From Lingula anatina (Eukaryota; Brachiopoda; Lingulata; Lingulida; Lingulidae), in assembly GCF_001039355.2 (NCBI RefSeq), contig NW_019775624.1:150768-214767 (forward strand): a stretch of 64,000 bases of DNA, read 5' to 3'. Each line of letters opens with the position of its first letter. Positions within the stretch are counted from its first letter, which is position 1. The position numbers and the translations under genes are program-made. The notes below the pieces were generated by a model. The model was given only the letters and a program-made list of their open reading frames with translations. It ran no database searches and was not told the DNA's origin. This document shows, piece after piece, positions 1 through 12,300 of the stretch.

Positions 1-928
1 AGTATGTGCAAACAGCAAATACCACAACATCCACTTCAGTACAACTGACATGTACAACTAATGCATGCAGCCTTTATTTTTATGACAACTTAAGTCATCA
101 GATAACCATACAATATTATGTGCTGTGAATAATAATCTGATGTGTTGGGTTTTGAGTGAGTTTTGGTCAAAGGTATAGGTTGTTTTGAGGTCCTTGAAGT
201 TGTAAAATGTATATTTGTCTACATGGACATGTGTAAAAGGTGAGGTTAAAAACAGAAGTAGAACTATGAAAAAACTCTGTAGTGAATAAAGCACAAATCA
301 AGAAGCTTTTAAGCAGAGTAGAGGAGATAATCCTCTCTTCCGTGTTCTGTAAAGCTTAGTCATGAGTGCTTTATCTGATTTAAACCATGATTTGAACAGA
401 AACAATAGGCCGCATCCTGCTTAATTCCTGGATTTGTGCATGTCATGACTGCTCAAAATAGATTGCGATGCAGCCTGTTGTTTCTACTCAAATTGTGTTA
501 GAAACACATTTGTATAACATAGATAGGTCCTAAAGATTAAGACTGTGCATTACTAATGCAAGTCATACTACTGTGTGTCGTATTATTATCAAAATTAATA
601 ACTATGCTGGGTTATATAAATATTTTTGTCCTTGATGATTTATCCAAATGTATGGATTTAAACCTATCAGCTGCTTACTTTTCAAATTAGATTGATTAAT
701 AATCAAAAGATAAGAGTCAGTGAAACTTTGCAATAAAATTAGTAATTGCATTACATTTTAGTAAAATGTAATGCGATTTTTTTTAAAGGATGTTTTTAAA
801 AAATGTTTGGTTTTGATTAAAAGATATCAAAATTGGAGGATAGTAGATTTTACTCCTTTTGAAGCATTTCTCTGTCCCACGCCTAGAAAATGAACTACAG
901 TAATGCCATCTGTTGGTTCTATTTCCAG
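1..928 (+). other. Last intron of the CLK kinase gene (no coding exon seen)
   Basis: This stretch lies directly before the terminal CLK exon and ends in a good acceptor (pyrimidine-rich tract, then CAG at 926-928). I see no other exon of the kinase in it, so earlier exons must be left of the window. The last 70 bases contain one copy of a short dispersed repeat (861-916) that recurs at 2681-2737. Confidence 0.6.
861..916 (+). repeat. Short dispersed repeat, copy 1 (with copy 2 at 2681-2737)
   Basis: The sequence from GCATTTCTCTGTCCCA to CATCTGTTGG here resembles 2681-2737 (GCATTTTCTTGTCCCA to CATCTGTTGG) at roughly four of five positions, in the same orientation. Copy 1 ends about 12 bases before the CLK acceptor. 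I do not recognise the family. The rest of 1130-3556 shows nothing else I can support apart from AT-rich non-coding DNA. Confidence 0.4.
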
Positions 929-1129
929 CGCTACATGGTCTGCGACTCTGACGGGGACATGAACCTCTTCAATTTAATCGAACGCATGCTGGAATATGAC
1001 CCAACGTCCAGAATCACACTCAAGGAGGCGCTGGAGCACCCGTTCTTTTCGACGCTTCCTGATTCTCAGAAGCTTCCAATGGAGTCAAAAAACGAGGATC
1101 GTGAGCGCTCACATAGTCTGAGTAGATAG
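929..1129 (+). CDS. CLK (LAMMER) dual-specificity protein kinase, C-terminal exon only
   Basis: The 66 codons after the acceptor at 928 encode the last part of the kinase C-lobe. A short acidic stretch is followed by [19 protein letters not shown], the conserved helix that precedes the end of the domain, then KEALEHPFF and a short polar tail rich in Ser, Arg and Glu, ending in TAG at 1127-1129. In CLK1-4 and insect Doa the same LF-LIE-MLEY-P--R-TL-EAL-HPFF pattern closes the catalytic domain. CLK kinases phosphorylate SR splicing factors in the nucleus. The catalytic loop and LAMMER motif are not in the window. A CDC-like kinase is by far the best fit; which vertebrate CLK is closest cannot be judged from 66 residues. 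Confidence 0.9.
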   Translation, partial: RYMVCDSDGDMNLFNLIERMLEYDPTSRITLKEALEHPFFSTLPDSQKLPMESKNEDRERSHSLSR

Positions 1130-1532
1130 CCGACCTTTGACCTCAGAAATTGTGTTAGGTGTGATATTGAGACATTTTGAGGGTCGCAGCAGATCGTTGT
1201 CTTAGGAGAGAGATACAAAAATTGATATTTGTCAGATAAAATTTTGGTTTTGGATCTTTTTGGTCAAATTGGAACTTTTTTTTATGTTTTTCAATCTATA
1301 ACATAACAGCCCCTGCCAGTGCCAGTAAAGAATTCTACCACCCTCGTTGCATAGACAATATGGCATGAGAAACTGCACACTCGTACTATTGATTCATTTA
1401 TTTTCTGCCTTCTGTTCCTGGCTTTCAATTTCTGACACTCGATAACTTTCACCCTCGGTCTTCTGGCATGTCTTCCTTGACCGTATATTTATTATGACTA
1501 TATCCATATTCCATTTTGTATTAAGTAACCAA

Positions 1533-1548
1533 AATAAAACAAAATAAA
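1533..1548 (+). other. Candidate polyadenylation signals of the CLK gene
   Basis: Two AATAAA hexamers (1533-1538 and 1543-1548) lie about 400 bases after the CLK stop codon in A-rich DNA. They are the first canonical signals downstream. A later one near 3859 would give a much longer 3' UTR that includes the minisatellite at 3.56-3.80 kb. Confidence 0.45.
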
Positions 1549-3556
1549 TGTATAAAAATGACCTCTTGGATATATTGTCTCACATTTACTGCTGCCCTCT
1601 TTTGGTGCACAGTTTGGTGCTATTAGTTTTATGAAAAAACTCCACATGAAATGCATATATTAACCGTATTAAATGCATAAGGAAGACTAGTCAAACCCAT
1701 TACTGTGATAGTAATATTTTAAGTATAATTTTAATTCAACAGTTGAGGGGTGTGGATTTTTCTCCAGTTTGCAGGCACTGGCAGGTAAAGATAGTATTTT
1801 AAAAAGAAAATTTGAAACCCAAAATTGGCATCAAAAAGATTGAACATGTTTTTCAATGTGTTAAAAAATTAATTTGAAAAAATTTGGTTTCAGAACTCAT
1901 AAAAACAAATTTATTCTGGCTTCTCCAAAATGTCAGTTTTATTTTTAGTTTATACTTTTGTAAAAAAAAAATCTCCTTTTTTTGCGACCGAGATGAATAG
2001 ACGAAAAAGTGACAACTACCAAAGGAAAAATGACAATAGCTATGCTACGAAACACCATGTCAGCGCTCACCAGAAATCCTCATGTAACCATTGTAAATTA
2101 AAGTATTGGTGATAACTCATATAAACTATTATCATAATTATATTGAATTTTTGTAACCAGTTGAACGTTGTGTTGCTAGGAGACATGTATTAACAAACCA
2201 AGGGACACATTGCAATACGAGACGAGAGGAAACTTAAGAGGAGAAAAAAATATATATATACATACACATATTCTACAGGCGCTGTATTTGTTTTACCTTT
2301 ATCCTAAATTCAACAGCAGGCTATCACCCAAGGCAAATTCAGACCAGTTTTAAATTTAAACCTTAGCGAGTGTTCAATGCATCACCATCTGCTGTGGTTG
2401 AATTATTCCATGGTACCTCTGAGTAAAATGGTCAAAAGTCTCTTCTGGGACAGTCTTTTGTTGAACATCTGAACAGAGGTCTATATCCATGGTATGGTGA
2501 TGCACATCTCTGGTGGTGGTGGTGCTTTATGCCAGAGTAGGTTTAATTTGGAACTGGTGTGAGTCTACCCAGAGTTACCAGCAGACAGTTCTGAAAATGT
2601 GATCTTTTGTGCAACATCCTATGAACAGAAAGTTACTTAAAGGAGTCTGTCAAAATAATACAAAAAAACAGGCCACCTGTTGATGCATTTTCTTGTCCCA
2701 GCCCCAGAAAATTAACTACACCAATGACATCTGTTGGCAGCTTTGCACACCAAAGCTGTATCTTATTGAATGAATTTGGTGTAGTTTTGGTGAGGAATTT
2801 TTTTCCTTATAGATCTGTAAAAAATATTGGACACCTTAACTGCATTTATAAGTAGTTCAGAATTATTTAAAAGGTGTGACATATCACTTCCCAACTCTTT
2901 AGTTCATTATTTGTATTGTCTGAATTAGAATTTTTTAAGACGGAGAAAAATCACATAATCATTGTACTTTTCCCTAGACATGAGGAAAAGCAAAAATTGC
3001 TTACTTAGTTTTAAGATAGAATTTATGTTGAATGCTTTTCTCTAGTCTGAAAAAGAAACTGTGTATTGTTTTTTTTTTATGCACAGCTATGTGGTTATTG
3101 TAGTCAAGTGGACCTAAATGAAATGCTCCATTTATTATTAAATTAAGTAATTATATATTGAACAAACAATTATTTACTCCAAATAAAACTTAAATGATGT
3201 TCTTAGTAGTTTTAAAGGTCTAAAACTACAGCAGTGGCATGTATTCATAAAAAACAGTCCCATAATCTTCTTGTTTATAGAATGTACTGTAATGGAATTA
3301 AGTTATTATTTAAAGGTTGCAAGTTTTAGTCCATGTGTTTTCTGTATATAGTCTGTATTAGAGCAGTGCTGCCGTAGTCGAATATCGATCTAGGTTTGCT
3401 TCTTATGGAATGCAACTAGTGCTTCGAGATATTTTAAGCACCATTTAATATAAATCCTGTGAATAGAATGGTGCTAAAACCCACCAAGCTCACTTATAAA
3501 GCTATCATTATGTTGAATATGGCTGCTGGATTTTCCTTTTGTAGTTGTGGACAAGT

Positions 3557-3800
3557 TGTAGGTGGCGACACCAGTCATGTTTTCCATCACTGGTAGATGG
3601 CAGCACCAACTGGTGATCTACACTCTTTGTAGATGGCAGCACCACTACTGGTAGACTGAGACTACGTGTAGATGGCAGCACCAGCTTGGTTCACCCTTTC
3701 TGTAGATGGCAGTACCACCAGGCTGCTCCCACTATGTGTAGATGGCAGCACCAGTTGGTTGCTTTCACTATTTGTAGGTGGCAGCACCAGCTGGCCAATC
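3557..3800 (+). repeat. Minisatellite, about 7 units of 35-43 bp
   Basis: The core TGTAGATGGCAGCACCA recurs near 3557, 3591, 3628, 3667, 3710, 3737 and 3772, with variable spacers of about 20 bases rich in CACT and CTGG. It may be transcribed as part of a long CLK 3' UTR, because an AATAAA follows at about 3859. Confidence 0.8.
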
Positions 3801-4960
3801 CCACTGGTGGTAGCCCATCTAGTTTTGTACATGTGTATGTTGTGTTCCTAAAATGAATACAATAAATTTTATTTCATGAAAGTTAATTGCTTTTTATGTC
3901 ATTATATGCAATTATTGTGAAATTACAGAAATATTTGTGAAGTTTGAGGTTGTGCAAGGCCTGGTCTACAGTAACCCTTACAGTCCTAGAGAGTTAAATG
4001 ATCATATAAATTACTACTTTTTGTTACTTATACGACAAAAAATGCTGAAAAAGTACATCAAGTACTGGTCGTGCATTTGACCTATTTATCCGTCTCACCA
4101 GTTCGTGAAAATACGCCGATTACTGCTGCATGTCCATAACTAATATGCATAAAATATGTCTGAAATTATGCAAATGGGAGTGGATGAAAAGAGGGTCATA
4201 TATAGCACAGAAAAAAATCTGTTCAAATATCATTTTTGGTAAATACGAGACGATAACTTTTGTGCTTTCTTCAAATTATATTATTTGAAACATATGGTGG
4301 TATTTGACCGAGTTTTTTGGCAATGATATGACTTGTCAACTCGTTTCAAATGTATCTCTAAATATTGAAAACGAAAAGCTCTTCGGTGTGATTTGGATAC
4401 TCGTATAAGTGTGTTGTATAACATATAAAGTAAAATACAATCAAAATAATTATTCTTCTACATATACAACGCACACGTACAATATATATGTTTCAAAAAA
4501 ACCTGATGGTAACGTACCCTCTACTAGGGCCACAGTTATAATTTTGTGGACATTTTTTGCTGAAGCACAGTGCAGAGAATAGCCATCTATTTAAACCAGA
4601 GACTCATCTGTTAATATTTAATGAAAAATCAATATGTGGCCCTGGTAGAGGGTAAGGGTAACGTACGTTGTGGAGTGGGTGAATTCGAATCTTGTCTTCT
4701 CTAACACAATCCTGCGCCACCCTTTTTGTACGATTCTTTCTTTCAAGTTATATGGGATTGATTGCTAGGAACAGTCAGATCTTTTTATATAGCAAATATA
4801 ATTGTTGATAAATTTTTGATGATGATTTCAAACAATGATGATTTCAAACAACCCAGTTCAGGGATGGGGGGTTCATTATGCCTTATCATGAAATCGAGGA
4901 GTTAACTCCTTGATGAAATAAAGACCAAATTCAAATAAACCGAAGCTTCCGCGCGAAAAG
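3801..4960. other. AT-rich intergenic DNA, nothing recognised
   Basis: No open frame with coding character, no RNA gene and no clear repeat were found here, apart from the AATAAA near 3859. Confidence 0.4.
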
Positions 4961-5256
4961 TGGGTTACCTGTATCGTGCTATTATGTAAATCAGGTGAGC
5001 ATTTTGGTGAGCGGTGTTCAGATAGAACCAAGGTCAGTAGAAGATGGAGAGGAAAGAAACCTCATGCCACGTTGCATCGATTCCCACGCGTAAGAAGAAA
5101 ATAAGGCGCTGAAAAACGACAGCAGTCTGTGGTAAGCACTGTATAGACGACGTAAAGACTACACAGCAGTTTTTTGTGGGCGATGTTTGCCCAAAATGTC
5201 GCATTTTGCACTTAAGGTATAATGAACACGGAGACATTTTACTGACCTGAACCATA
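4961..5256 (+). pseudogene. Decayed THAP-type zinc-finger fragment
   Basis: One frame (codons in register with 4970) reads CIVLLCKSG, then about 30 residues, then HATLHRFPRVRRK before a stop. A second frame starting about 30 bases later reads AVCGKHCIDDVKTTQQF. Together they give C-x4-C, a central H-x-F-P, and C-x2-H with about 47 residues between the second Cys and the third, which matches the THAP signature C-x2-4-C-x35-50-C-x2-H. The frame change and the stop between the two halves show that it is broken, unless a small intron is hidden here. THAP domains bind DNA and occur in transcription factors and P-element-like transposases. Similarity is by motif only. Confidence 0.3.
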
Positions 5257-8200
5257 CTTTCTCTTAAAAGTCCAGAATCAGTTTAAATATTAGTTAATTA
5301 ATTCATTTTTTTGTTATTTTTTTTAGAGGGAACGCATTTTCCAATAAAAAGGAAATGTCTACCTTCAGCTTTCCATTATCTACACGAGAGATCCGTCTTA
5401 CACTAGGCAGGTATACATGTACGTATCCACACCTTTCATTACCATTCACATCTCAAAGTTATGTTTTGCCCATCCTTTTTATTCTTGAGAACATTGGTTT
5501 ATCATTTTAAGTATCAAAATACACGATTGTTAAAATGGTTGTATACAGATTTCTCACCTTACACAAATGTTTCTCTGCCTAGATTAATGTATTATTTATA
5601 GTTGATCAACTTAGTTTGTTAATATAATGCCGTGTATTCTGAAATGGGTTGCTACATACGATTTTATATACTGTTTCTCAAACTGTAAGACATTTTTTTA
5701 AATGTAAATTTCTTTGTTTGATTTCAGTAACAGTTACCCACCTTTTATGATGAGACCAGAGGAGACTTGCATCAACGACATCAGATTCGTGTTGGACAGT
5801 GCCCGCACCCGTATCAAGCTAAAAAGATTGTTTCGTTTGTCGAAGTTGGTTTTCTCTTTTAAATTTGCAGGATCAATATTTAATATGGAATTGGTTGTTA
5901 TATTCTGCACTGTATGAAAGGGAAATTTGTACGCTACTAGCATTTTATTCATGAAAGTCGTGATAAGAAAAGTAAAAATAAAAAACATTAGGTCTTTACT
6001 GAACGTCAACTCTGCATGCCCCTGGTTTACTGCTTAACACGTGCTATAAAGCCATGACAGTACACGTAGGATTGATCTTTGAAAAACAGCTTTAGTTGGA
6101 AAACCAGCCTAATTGTATTCTTTTTCTAAAAAATATGCAGTTTTTAAAAGAACTGTTAATTTTTCTCATATTGGCATTTTCAAATTGTGACTTTGAAGTC
6201 CTTTGCTAGTCACACTTCCTAAATATCCATGATATTTATAATGTATTATTAAAATTGATGGTGATTATGTTGTTAAGCATTATGCCAAATTGCATCAAAA
6301 TTGATTAAAAAAAACTTGTCTACTGCCACTACAAATGCTCTAAAAGGAAAACTGTGTTGCTTATTTTGTAGTTTTCAAAAATTACTAATATACAGCTCAA
6401 ATTGGCAAACCAGCTTGGTTGCATTATTTTTCTTTTTTGTAGTGTGTACATTTGACAGCTTTGCCGCCTTGTTGATTTATTTATTTTGAAATTATGCAAC
6501 TTTTCATGAAAGTTAATTTTTCACATATCATTTTTAAGATTCAACTCTGAACTAGCTACATGTGCCTAACATCTGTGTTTCCTGTTGTGCATAAATAAAA
6601 TTTGTAGTTGACTTTTCTGTTAAGCATAATGTTTTATTGCATCAAAATTAGCACAATAACCCTTGTTTATGCATCATTATCTGCTTTTTTCAGTCCATTT
6701 GACAGCTTTACTGCCTTGTTTATTTTTGATATTCTTATTGAAAATTGTCCAAAACAACAGTTCTGGTGGCAACTCTTTTCAGCTGGTAGTCGAATCTAGG
6801 AGTTTTTTTTCTGCTTAGCCATCAATTGGTCCTTCCTCACAGAAGGAATTCCCTGGCCTGATGGTGAACATTCTCTTGCTCTTGCCGTATGGGTAGTAAT
6901 TGCAGACCAGACCAGGGGCACAGCCACAGTAGGCAATCCATTGTCTGTGACAGGAGGCCCCTTTTTGAATATAGGCCTCACATCTGCCCTCTGGAATATT
7001 ATTATTATTATTATTATTATTCCTTTATCGATGTTCTGGCGTTGTGTTAGGGAACGTTCCCAGAACCCATTGTACCAGATGGATCGATCTAACTCTAAAC
7101 TCTAAAACTAAACTTTTAGCGGACTTAACTTAGCCCAAGAACCTTAGAACTTTTGTGAAACAAGACCCTGAATGATACTACAAGTATTTTAAATACACCA
7201 CCTCGTTTAGACAGGAAAGGCAGGTCAGGTAGAACCCTCTTGCTGACTATGTGGTATCTATACTCTGGTACACAGCATTCACCATCATTACAGTCATCAT
7301 TGGTTTTGCAGTCACGAATAGTTACTGCACCCTACAAATGTATAACCGTATTTTTTTTTAGTCTGAACCCTTGACTATGCACCAATTTTTTTTTTTTTTT
7401 TTTTTTTTTGTGAAATATATGACTTCATGCAAGTGATTTTCCTTGTATTCATTTATTTTATTTATTTATTTATTTATTTGTTTGTTTATTTATATGGTAA
7501 AAATAAATAAACGATATATATATATATACTCACAAAAGCAGCGGCTACTACAGCCAGAAAAAACAGCAACGTCTTCATCTTGCCTTGTGAACAGTCAATA
7601 TGTTTTATTGCGTGACGTAGATTAAGATTTAGTTCAGTATTCAGTAAATAAGTGTATGTGGGCTGTGTGTCCTGAACAGGTGTCACTGGGATGGGTCTAC
7701 GGTGAAAACTTGGGAATTCCGTCCCATAAAAATTATTTAATATTTAAAAATGTGCGAGTCCGACACGGCCATATTGGTAGAAAAAGTTTTCAAAATTTTG
7801 GAGGGGCCCGTTTTCAAGTTTGAATAAATTTTCAAAGTGAAAGAATTAACATCTGCAGGGAATCGTTTTCTGACAAAAAATTTTCAAGTTTTTATCGTAT
7901 AATGTTTACGATACTGTGACCTGTTTTGGTTTTAAAGTAGGGAGATTGATGCCAGTGTATGCTAAATATAATATGTGTAAAGGTTTTAGAATACATAAAT
8001 GGTTCAACTATTTGTTTTAATTTAGTACTGGCGTGGAAGATGCAACAACGTCAGCTTTATGGATTGTTTGACAGTATCCAGGTAGACAGATTTAGAAACG
8101 TAATTCATGTAAATATGACTTCAGTGGGTGACTTACCTACTAAGCGACATGCTTAGCTAATATCCCAATATAAAAAAATATCATCAGAATTTGATCTAGC

Positions 8201-9047
8201 ATGTTTGAGAAAGTTTGATAGGAAATGACGGGAAATATATAGACATTATCCGAGCATAACAAGAAAAACTGTACATTGGAGTGAATGGACACAAATACCG
8301 GGAAATACTTTAAGAATTGCAGTAAATCTATTCTTTAAAAAACAAAATATTTTTAAAAGTTCTAGTATTTTCCAAAATTGGGTCAGGGAAATTCACAGCA
8401 TTTCCCCCCACACTTTGTTTGACCATTTTCAGAAAATTTTTTAATATTTGTTTTTTTTATCTGACAAAATCATAGCATTTTTGTTTGTTTACTAAATCTT
8501 TAAATTTCCCGTTATTTCGGAACATTTTCTGCTGTTGCATATTTGATAAAATCACGTTATTTCTGACTATTTTGTATACTGATTTCAGATTATTATTGAT
8601 TTTATGTTCTGGATAGTTCTTTGTCATCGTTACACATCGCACTTTTTAATTAAAAGGATAAGTCTTTTGATCAGCAATTTTCAAAATGCACAGAATCTCC
8701 GACTTGTTTTATTTTGTGTATTGAAGCTTGATTTATATTTTAGAATACGATGTTGTTGTGGAAATTGCTATTTATGTAGAGCAAAATGGAAATTTCGCTT
8801 AAAAAATTCGAGATATATTTATTTGTAATCTTTTGTTCAGTAATAAACGCATATATATATGTCTTTATTCAAAAAGTATGATTATTTTCTTCAGTTCGAC
8901 TCGATCCTTGGAGCTTCTGCTTCCATCCCATTTGGTTTCCTGCCTTCCGTCTTACCTACTGAGCTATCCGCTCAGCTCGTTTTAGTCCCTTTGCAAGGTC
9001 CTCTTGTGTCAATTCAAAGTTCTTATTTGAATTTTTTTTGCAAAAGG
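5257..9047. other. Gene-poor stretch with low-complexity tracts
   Basis: No gene is supported. A possible exon at 5729-5830 (acceptor at 5728, frame containing EETCINDIRFVLDSARTRIK) might belong with the THAP-like relic but has no partner exon. There are short ATT, T and TTTA tracts at 6990-7020, 7387-7410 and 7447-7490. A fragment of a hairpin-element end lies at about 7060-7095 and is listed separately. Confidence 0.4.
7060..7095 (+). repeat. Fragment of GATCGATC hairpin-element end
   Basis: The sequence TTCCCAGAACCC, a short spacer, then GATGGATCGATCTAACTC resembles the outer end of the palindromic elements found elsewhere in the window. The matching opposite end is not seen, so this is probably a decayed remnant. 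Confidence 0.35.
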
Positions 9048-9262
9048 TAATTTGCTGGGACCTAGAACCGCCAGGATTCGAACCCACGACTTTCTGTCTC
9101 GGAGGCAAGCGTGCTATCCACTCCCCTAAGTGTTCCCACCCACCCTCCCCTGGTAGACTTTCTTCTTATACTAACCAAATGGAAAATTCTACAAGTCCCC
9201 CTGCTCAAGCATTCGGTAATTTCAAAGTACCCAAGCCAGGAATCGAACCTCGGCTTTATTTC
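9048..9262 (-). repeat. tRNA-derived SINE with two tRNA-like heads
   Basis: On the minus strand there are two perfect or near-perfect RNA polymerase III B boxes, GGTTCGATTCC at 9249-9239 and GGTTCGAATCC at 9084-9074. The second is preceded at the right distance by an A-box-like run (GGGGAGTGGATAGCACGCTTG) and followed by a tRNA-like 3' side. The first, further upstream on that strand, is more degenerate. The two heads are about 165 bases apart, so this looks like a dimeric or fused tRNA-derived SINE and not a tRNA gene: the anticodon stem does not pair cleanly and no proper acceptor stem closes. Confidence 0.55.
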
Positions 9263-9557
9263 CACTGTACCATTCAACCGTCATTAAAAAAAAAACACGA
9301 AAATATCTTGCATATATTTGAAAAAGTTTTATTAACAAGTCGACAAATTCCCATTCTTATCTTTAATCATTTTTAAAGTATCAACTTGTAAAACTACATT
9401 TTACAAATCTTTCAACCAAAAAACATTGTGAATGTTTCAATATGTAAATCTGTGAGACAAATGTATATTTCATTAGATAAATAAACTGTCAGTTAAACTA
9501 CCCGTGTTGTTTGATCTTATAATATTAAACAAAGAACTTTAGAAAAGGCAACAAAAC

Positions 9558-9693
9558 CAACGACGGATCCAGTACCCCATGCATCTACCCACAAAAAAAA
9601 CTCCGACTCGCAAAATCAAATGTAAACGATATTCTGAATTGCCCAACATTTTTTAATTTGGCCCCCATTAAAACTTTCCTGGATTCGGCGTTG
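9558..9693. mobile_element. Short element with inverted ends of the CGGATCCAG type
   Basis: The left end CAACGACGGATCCAG is mirrored by a right end whose complement is CAACGCCGAATCCAGG, 136 bp in all. The end motif is related to the GGCGGATCCAG ends of the hAT-like elements at 20549 and 28510. It has no coding capacity. Confidence 0.4.
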
Positions 9694-10583
9694 TTTTTGC
9701 CTCTTTGCATGCATAAGATATAACGAAATGGTTTCAGTATAAGTGCAGCGGTAAAGTACAACTGGCAAAATGAAATGAATTATAAACGTTACAATAACAT
9801 GGAGAACCTATTTTTAAAGATTCTCTTAGAAAACCACGTCACGAGTACAGTGATCAAATCTTGGTAAAGTCGATGAACAGGCCATGGTTTTACTTACAAC
9901 CTCAACTTTTTTTCAACTGCAAAATCTAGTAACAAAAGTTGTGCGATTCCCTGAACAAAAAGCGTTCTCAGTCGCAAGAAAAATATTTCTGAACCTGCTT
10001 GGTGATAATAATGGAATTTGCTGGTGAGAGAAAACTGTCAAAGAACAGCGTAAATTGAAAAATAAGATAATGTTCAATCCCGTGAATAGTCCATTCATCT
10101 TCATGGAGTACCAGGATTTCAGCAACAAACTCGTGTCAAAAATGTCAGTTTTATTTGACTAGAAAACATGTCATATTTTGTATTCTACGAACACGCTTTT
10201 CAGGTAAATAGGTACCATTAACCTTACATATTAAATGTTTCTTTAGTTATTCGGCCTGAGATTACAATCCACATAAAAATGAGACGGATAATAAACGGTA
10301 AATAGTAACATTTCTATTTCATACATTATTGTACACTTAATTTGGCAAAAAAAAGCTTATCAAGTTCGATACAGTTTCGCAAATGTAGACTAAAATTTAT
10401 GAGACCAGTACACTTCATATGCATCACTTGTAAAACAAAATAGTCAATTATGTTCTGTATAATGACAATTTATACAACAAGCTAGCAAGTTTTTTTTAAA
10501 TTCGTGATGTCATTTCCATAAAAACAAAACACGAAAAACTTATCTTGGCAGAGCGTGGCAACGTGGCATTGAAAGTAGACTTG
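9694..10583. other. Intergenic DNA, nothing recognised
   Basis: AT-rich, with no convincing coding frame, RNA gene or repeat. Confidence 0.4.
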
Positions 10584-10680
10584 GTTCCCATGCATGGATC
10601 GATCCATCTGGATCGGTCTAACTCCCTGGGGAGTCTCACTAAATTGCTATCAACTAACCGCCTTGGATCATTCCACAGTA
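10584..10680 (+). repeat. Half copy of the GATCGATC hairpin element
   Basis: GGTTCCCATGCATGGATCGATC is followed by GGTCTAACTCCCTGGGGAG, TCTCACTAAATTGCTATC and a short tail. This reproduces the order of blocks in one arm of the complete elements (for example 63361-63585), but the opposite arm is absent. The rest of 10681-11480 holds nothing I can identify. Confidence 0.5.
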
Positions 10681-12300
10681 TTTTGTTATCCTTCTTTCTT
10701 TATCCGCATATCCTGCGTAAAATCGTACCTCTCTTGCTAAATCTGTCAAAGGAGTTTAAATTGTTGTGTAACATGAGGTGCTGCATCAACTGGAAGGTGA
10801 CGCAAGCCTGAAGCCAAATGTCACATAGGGTACTAAATACTGGGGAATGGTCAAAGCCAAAATATGTTCTCCAAAATGGAACACACATAGGCTACCATCA
10901 AAAACGTAACATTGAATATCATAAAACGTTTTACTGAACCAAATAAAACTAAAATATTTGTATACTTCGTACCCAGACCGCCTGGCATCCACTCCCTGGT
11001 CACTGAAGACTGAAGAAGTGATTATTCTTTATTGGTGGAAGGTTCCATAAGATACATGGGGGAGGAGGTGGGATGAAGTAAGCGCCTTTTCTTTTCAACA
11101 CTCAACATAATTTGACTAGTGAAACATGATATTAAAATTAGCAAATATAAAAATGAATAAGAAATGACTAGTGGAACCTGATATTACATAAAGCCAATAT
11201 GGATAAGATTTCAAAATATGCTAAACGCTAACAAACCCCAGACCTTATCCCCCCCCCCAAATGATATGACACTATGTAGGTCACTGGCTCTCCTAATATG
11301 GTCCACTACTCGCTTTCATCTGAACAGTGTTTGTTCATTTTTTAACTAGATCGTACACTAACGCCACCTGGAGGAGAAAAGAACTGAGCATCTCTGTTGC
11401 AATCCATAACTCAGTGTATTGCTGTAGATAAATAGTGTAAGACGAATGCAATGGCCACACAATTACCTAATAATGAGTAATTTACATTGTTTTGACTGCA
11501 TAATGCCACATACACTTTGATGCATGAAATTCACTGATATTAATATGGTGTATCCCCCATCAAAAATGTACCCAATTTGAATGAATAAAAACACTTTGAA
11601 ACTTAGATAACTAAGATATAAAAACTGCGTTAACACGTAGGGCATTTTAGATAACATTTTGTACATATACTCCTCTGCGTCCTCATCGGTTTATACTCCA
11701 TACATGATTTCCCGGCGGATGCTATCCTTGCGTTAATAACGTGACACTATACTGAGATTGACATAGGGTTGGGAAACTGTTTTTTAAAGTGATTCTGGTC
11801 CATGGAAGGCCCAATATAGACCCCCCAAAAAAATTCCCTTGGCAAATATCGCTTTCTGCTAAAATCCGAAATGGTCGCCGCTGAACGAGGTGGCCGGGCC
11901 ACCTTAATGGCCATATCTTGGTAACCGAGTGCCAAAGAAACTTGTTTTAAGTTCCAGTTCCTAACGAGTTAGATATTGTCAATCATTTGCATACAACACC
12001 ATAACAAGGTCGGGTGGGGTGAGGTCCGGAGTATTCCATATCTTCACGAAATGGAATGAACCGTTTTGGAAATTGCTGATGCAGGATCTAATGATAGCCC
12101 GTTCAAATACCCGTACGATAATTTAAAAGCGCCGCTTGGCGATAGATATGAGAAGTAACCAAACTCTCTCGCAAAGGTATCTGGTACCTCTTTCGTTCCC
12201 GTTGAAAATACCAAAAATGGCGAGAGAACGGAGAAAAGTAACGCGATTAAATGAAAGCGTTCTGGAGATTAACAATGCACGTGGCGGAATGTTTTAAATT

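Noticed and set aside
1238-1870. Possible MITE bounded by GCCAGTGCC and GGCACTGGC in the CLK 3' region
   Set aside because: Inverted similarity is limited to about 12 bases at 1313-1326 and 1766-1778 and loose beyond that.
3557-3800. CRISPR-like array (regular short repeats with spacers)
   Set aside because: Spacing and repeat sequence vary, spacers are related to each other, and the setting is an animal genome; it is a minisatellite.
5714-6009. Overlapping plus and minus frames at 5.7-6.0 kb
   Set aside because: The plus-strand piece after the acceptor at 5728 looks slightly coding-like, but there is no donor or partner exon; it is mentioned only with the THAP-like relic.
9060-9131. Functional tRNA gene on the minus strand
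   Set aside because: The B box is perfect, but anticodon and acceptor stems do not pair well and a second head lies upstream, so a SINE is more likely.
9038-9376. Plus- and minus-strand open frames over 9038-9376
   Set aside because: They overlap the tRNA-like SINE; phrases such as PGFEPTTFCL are the usual translation of a tRNA B box.
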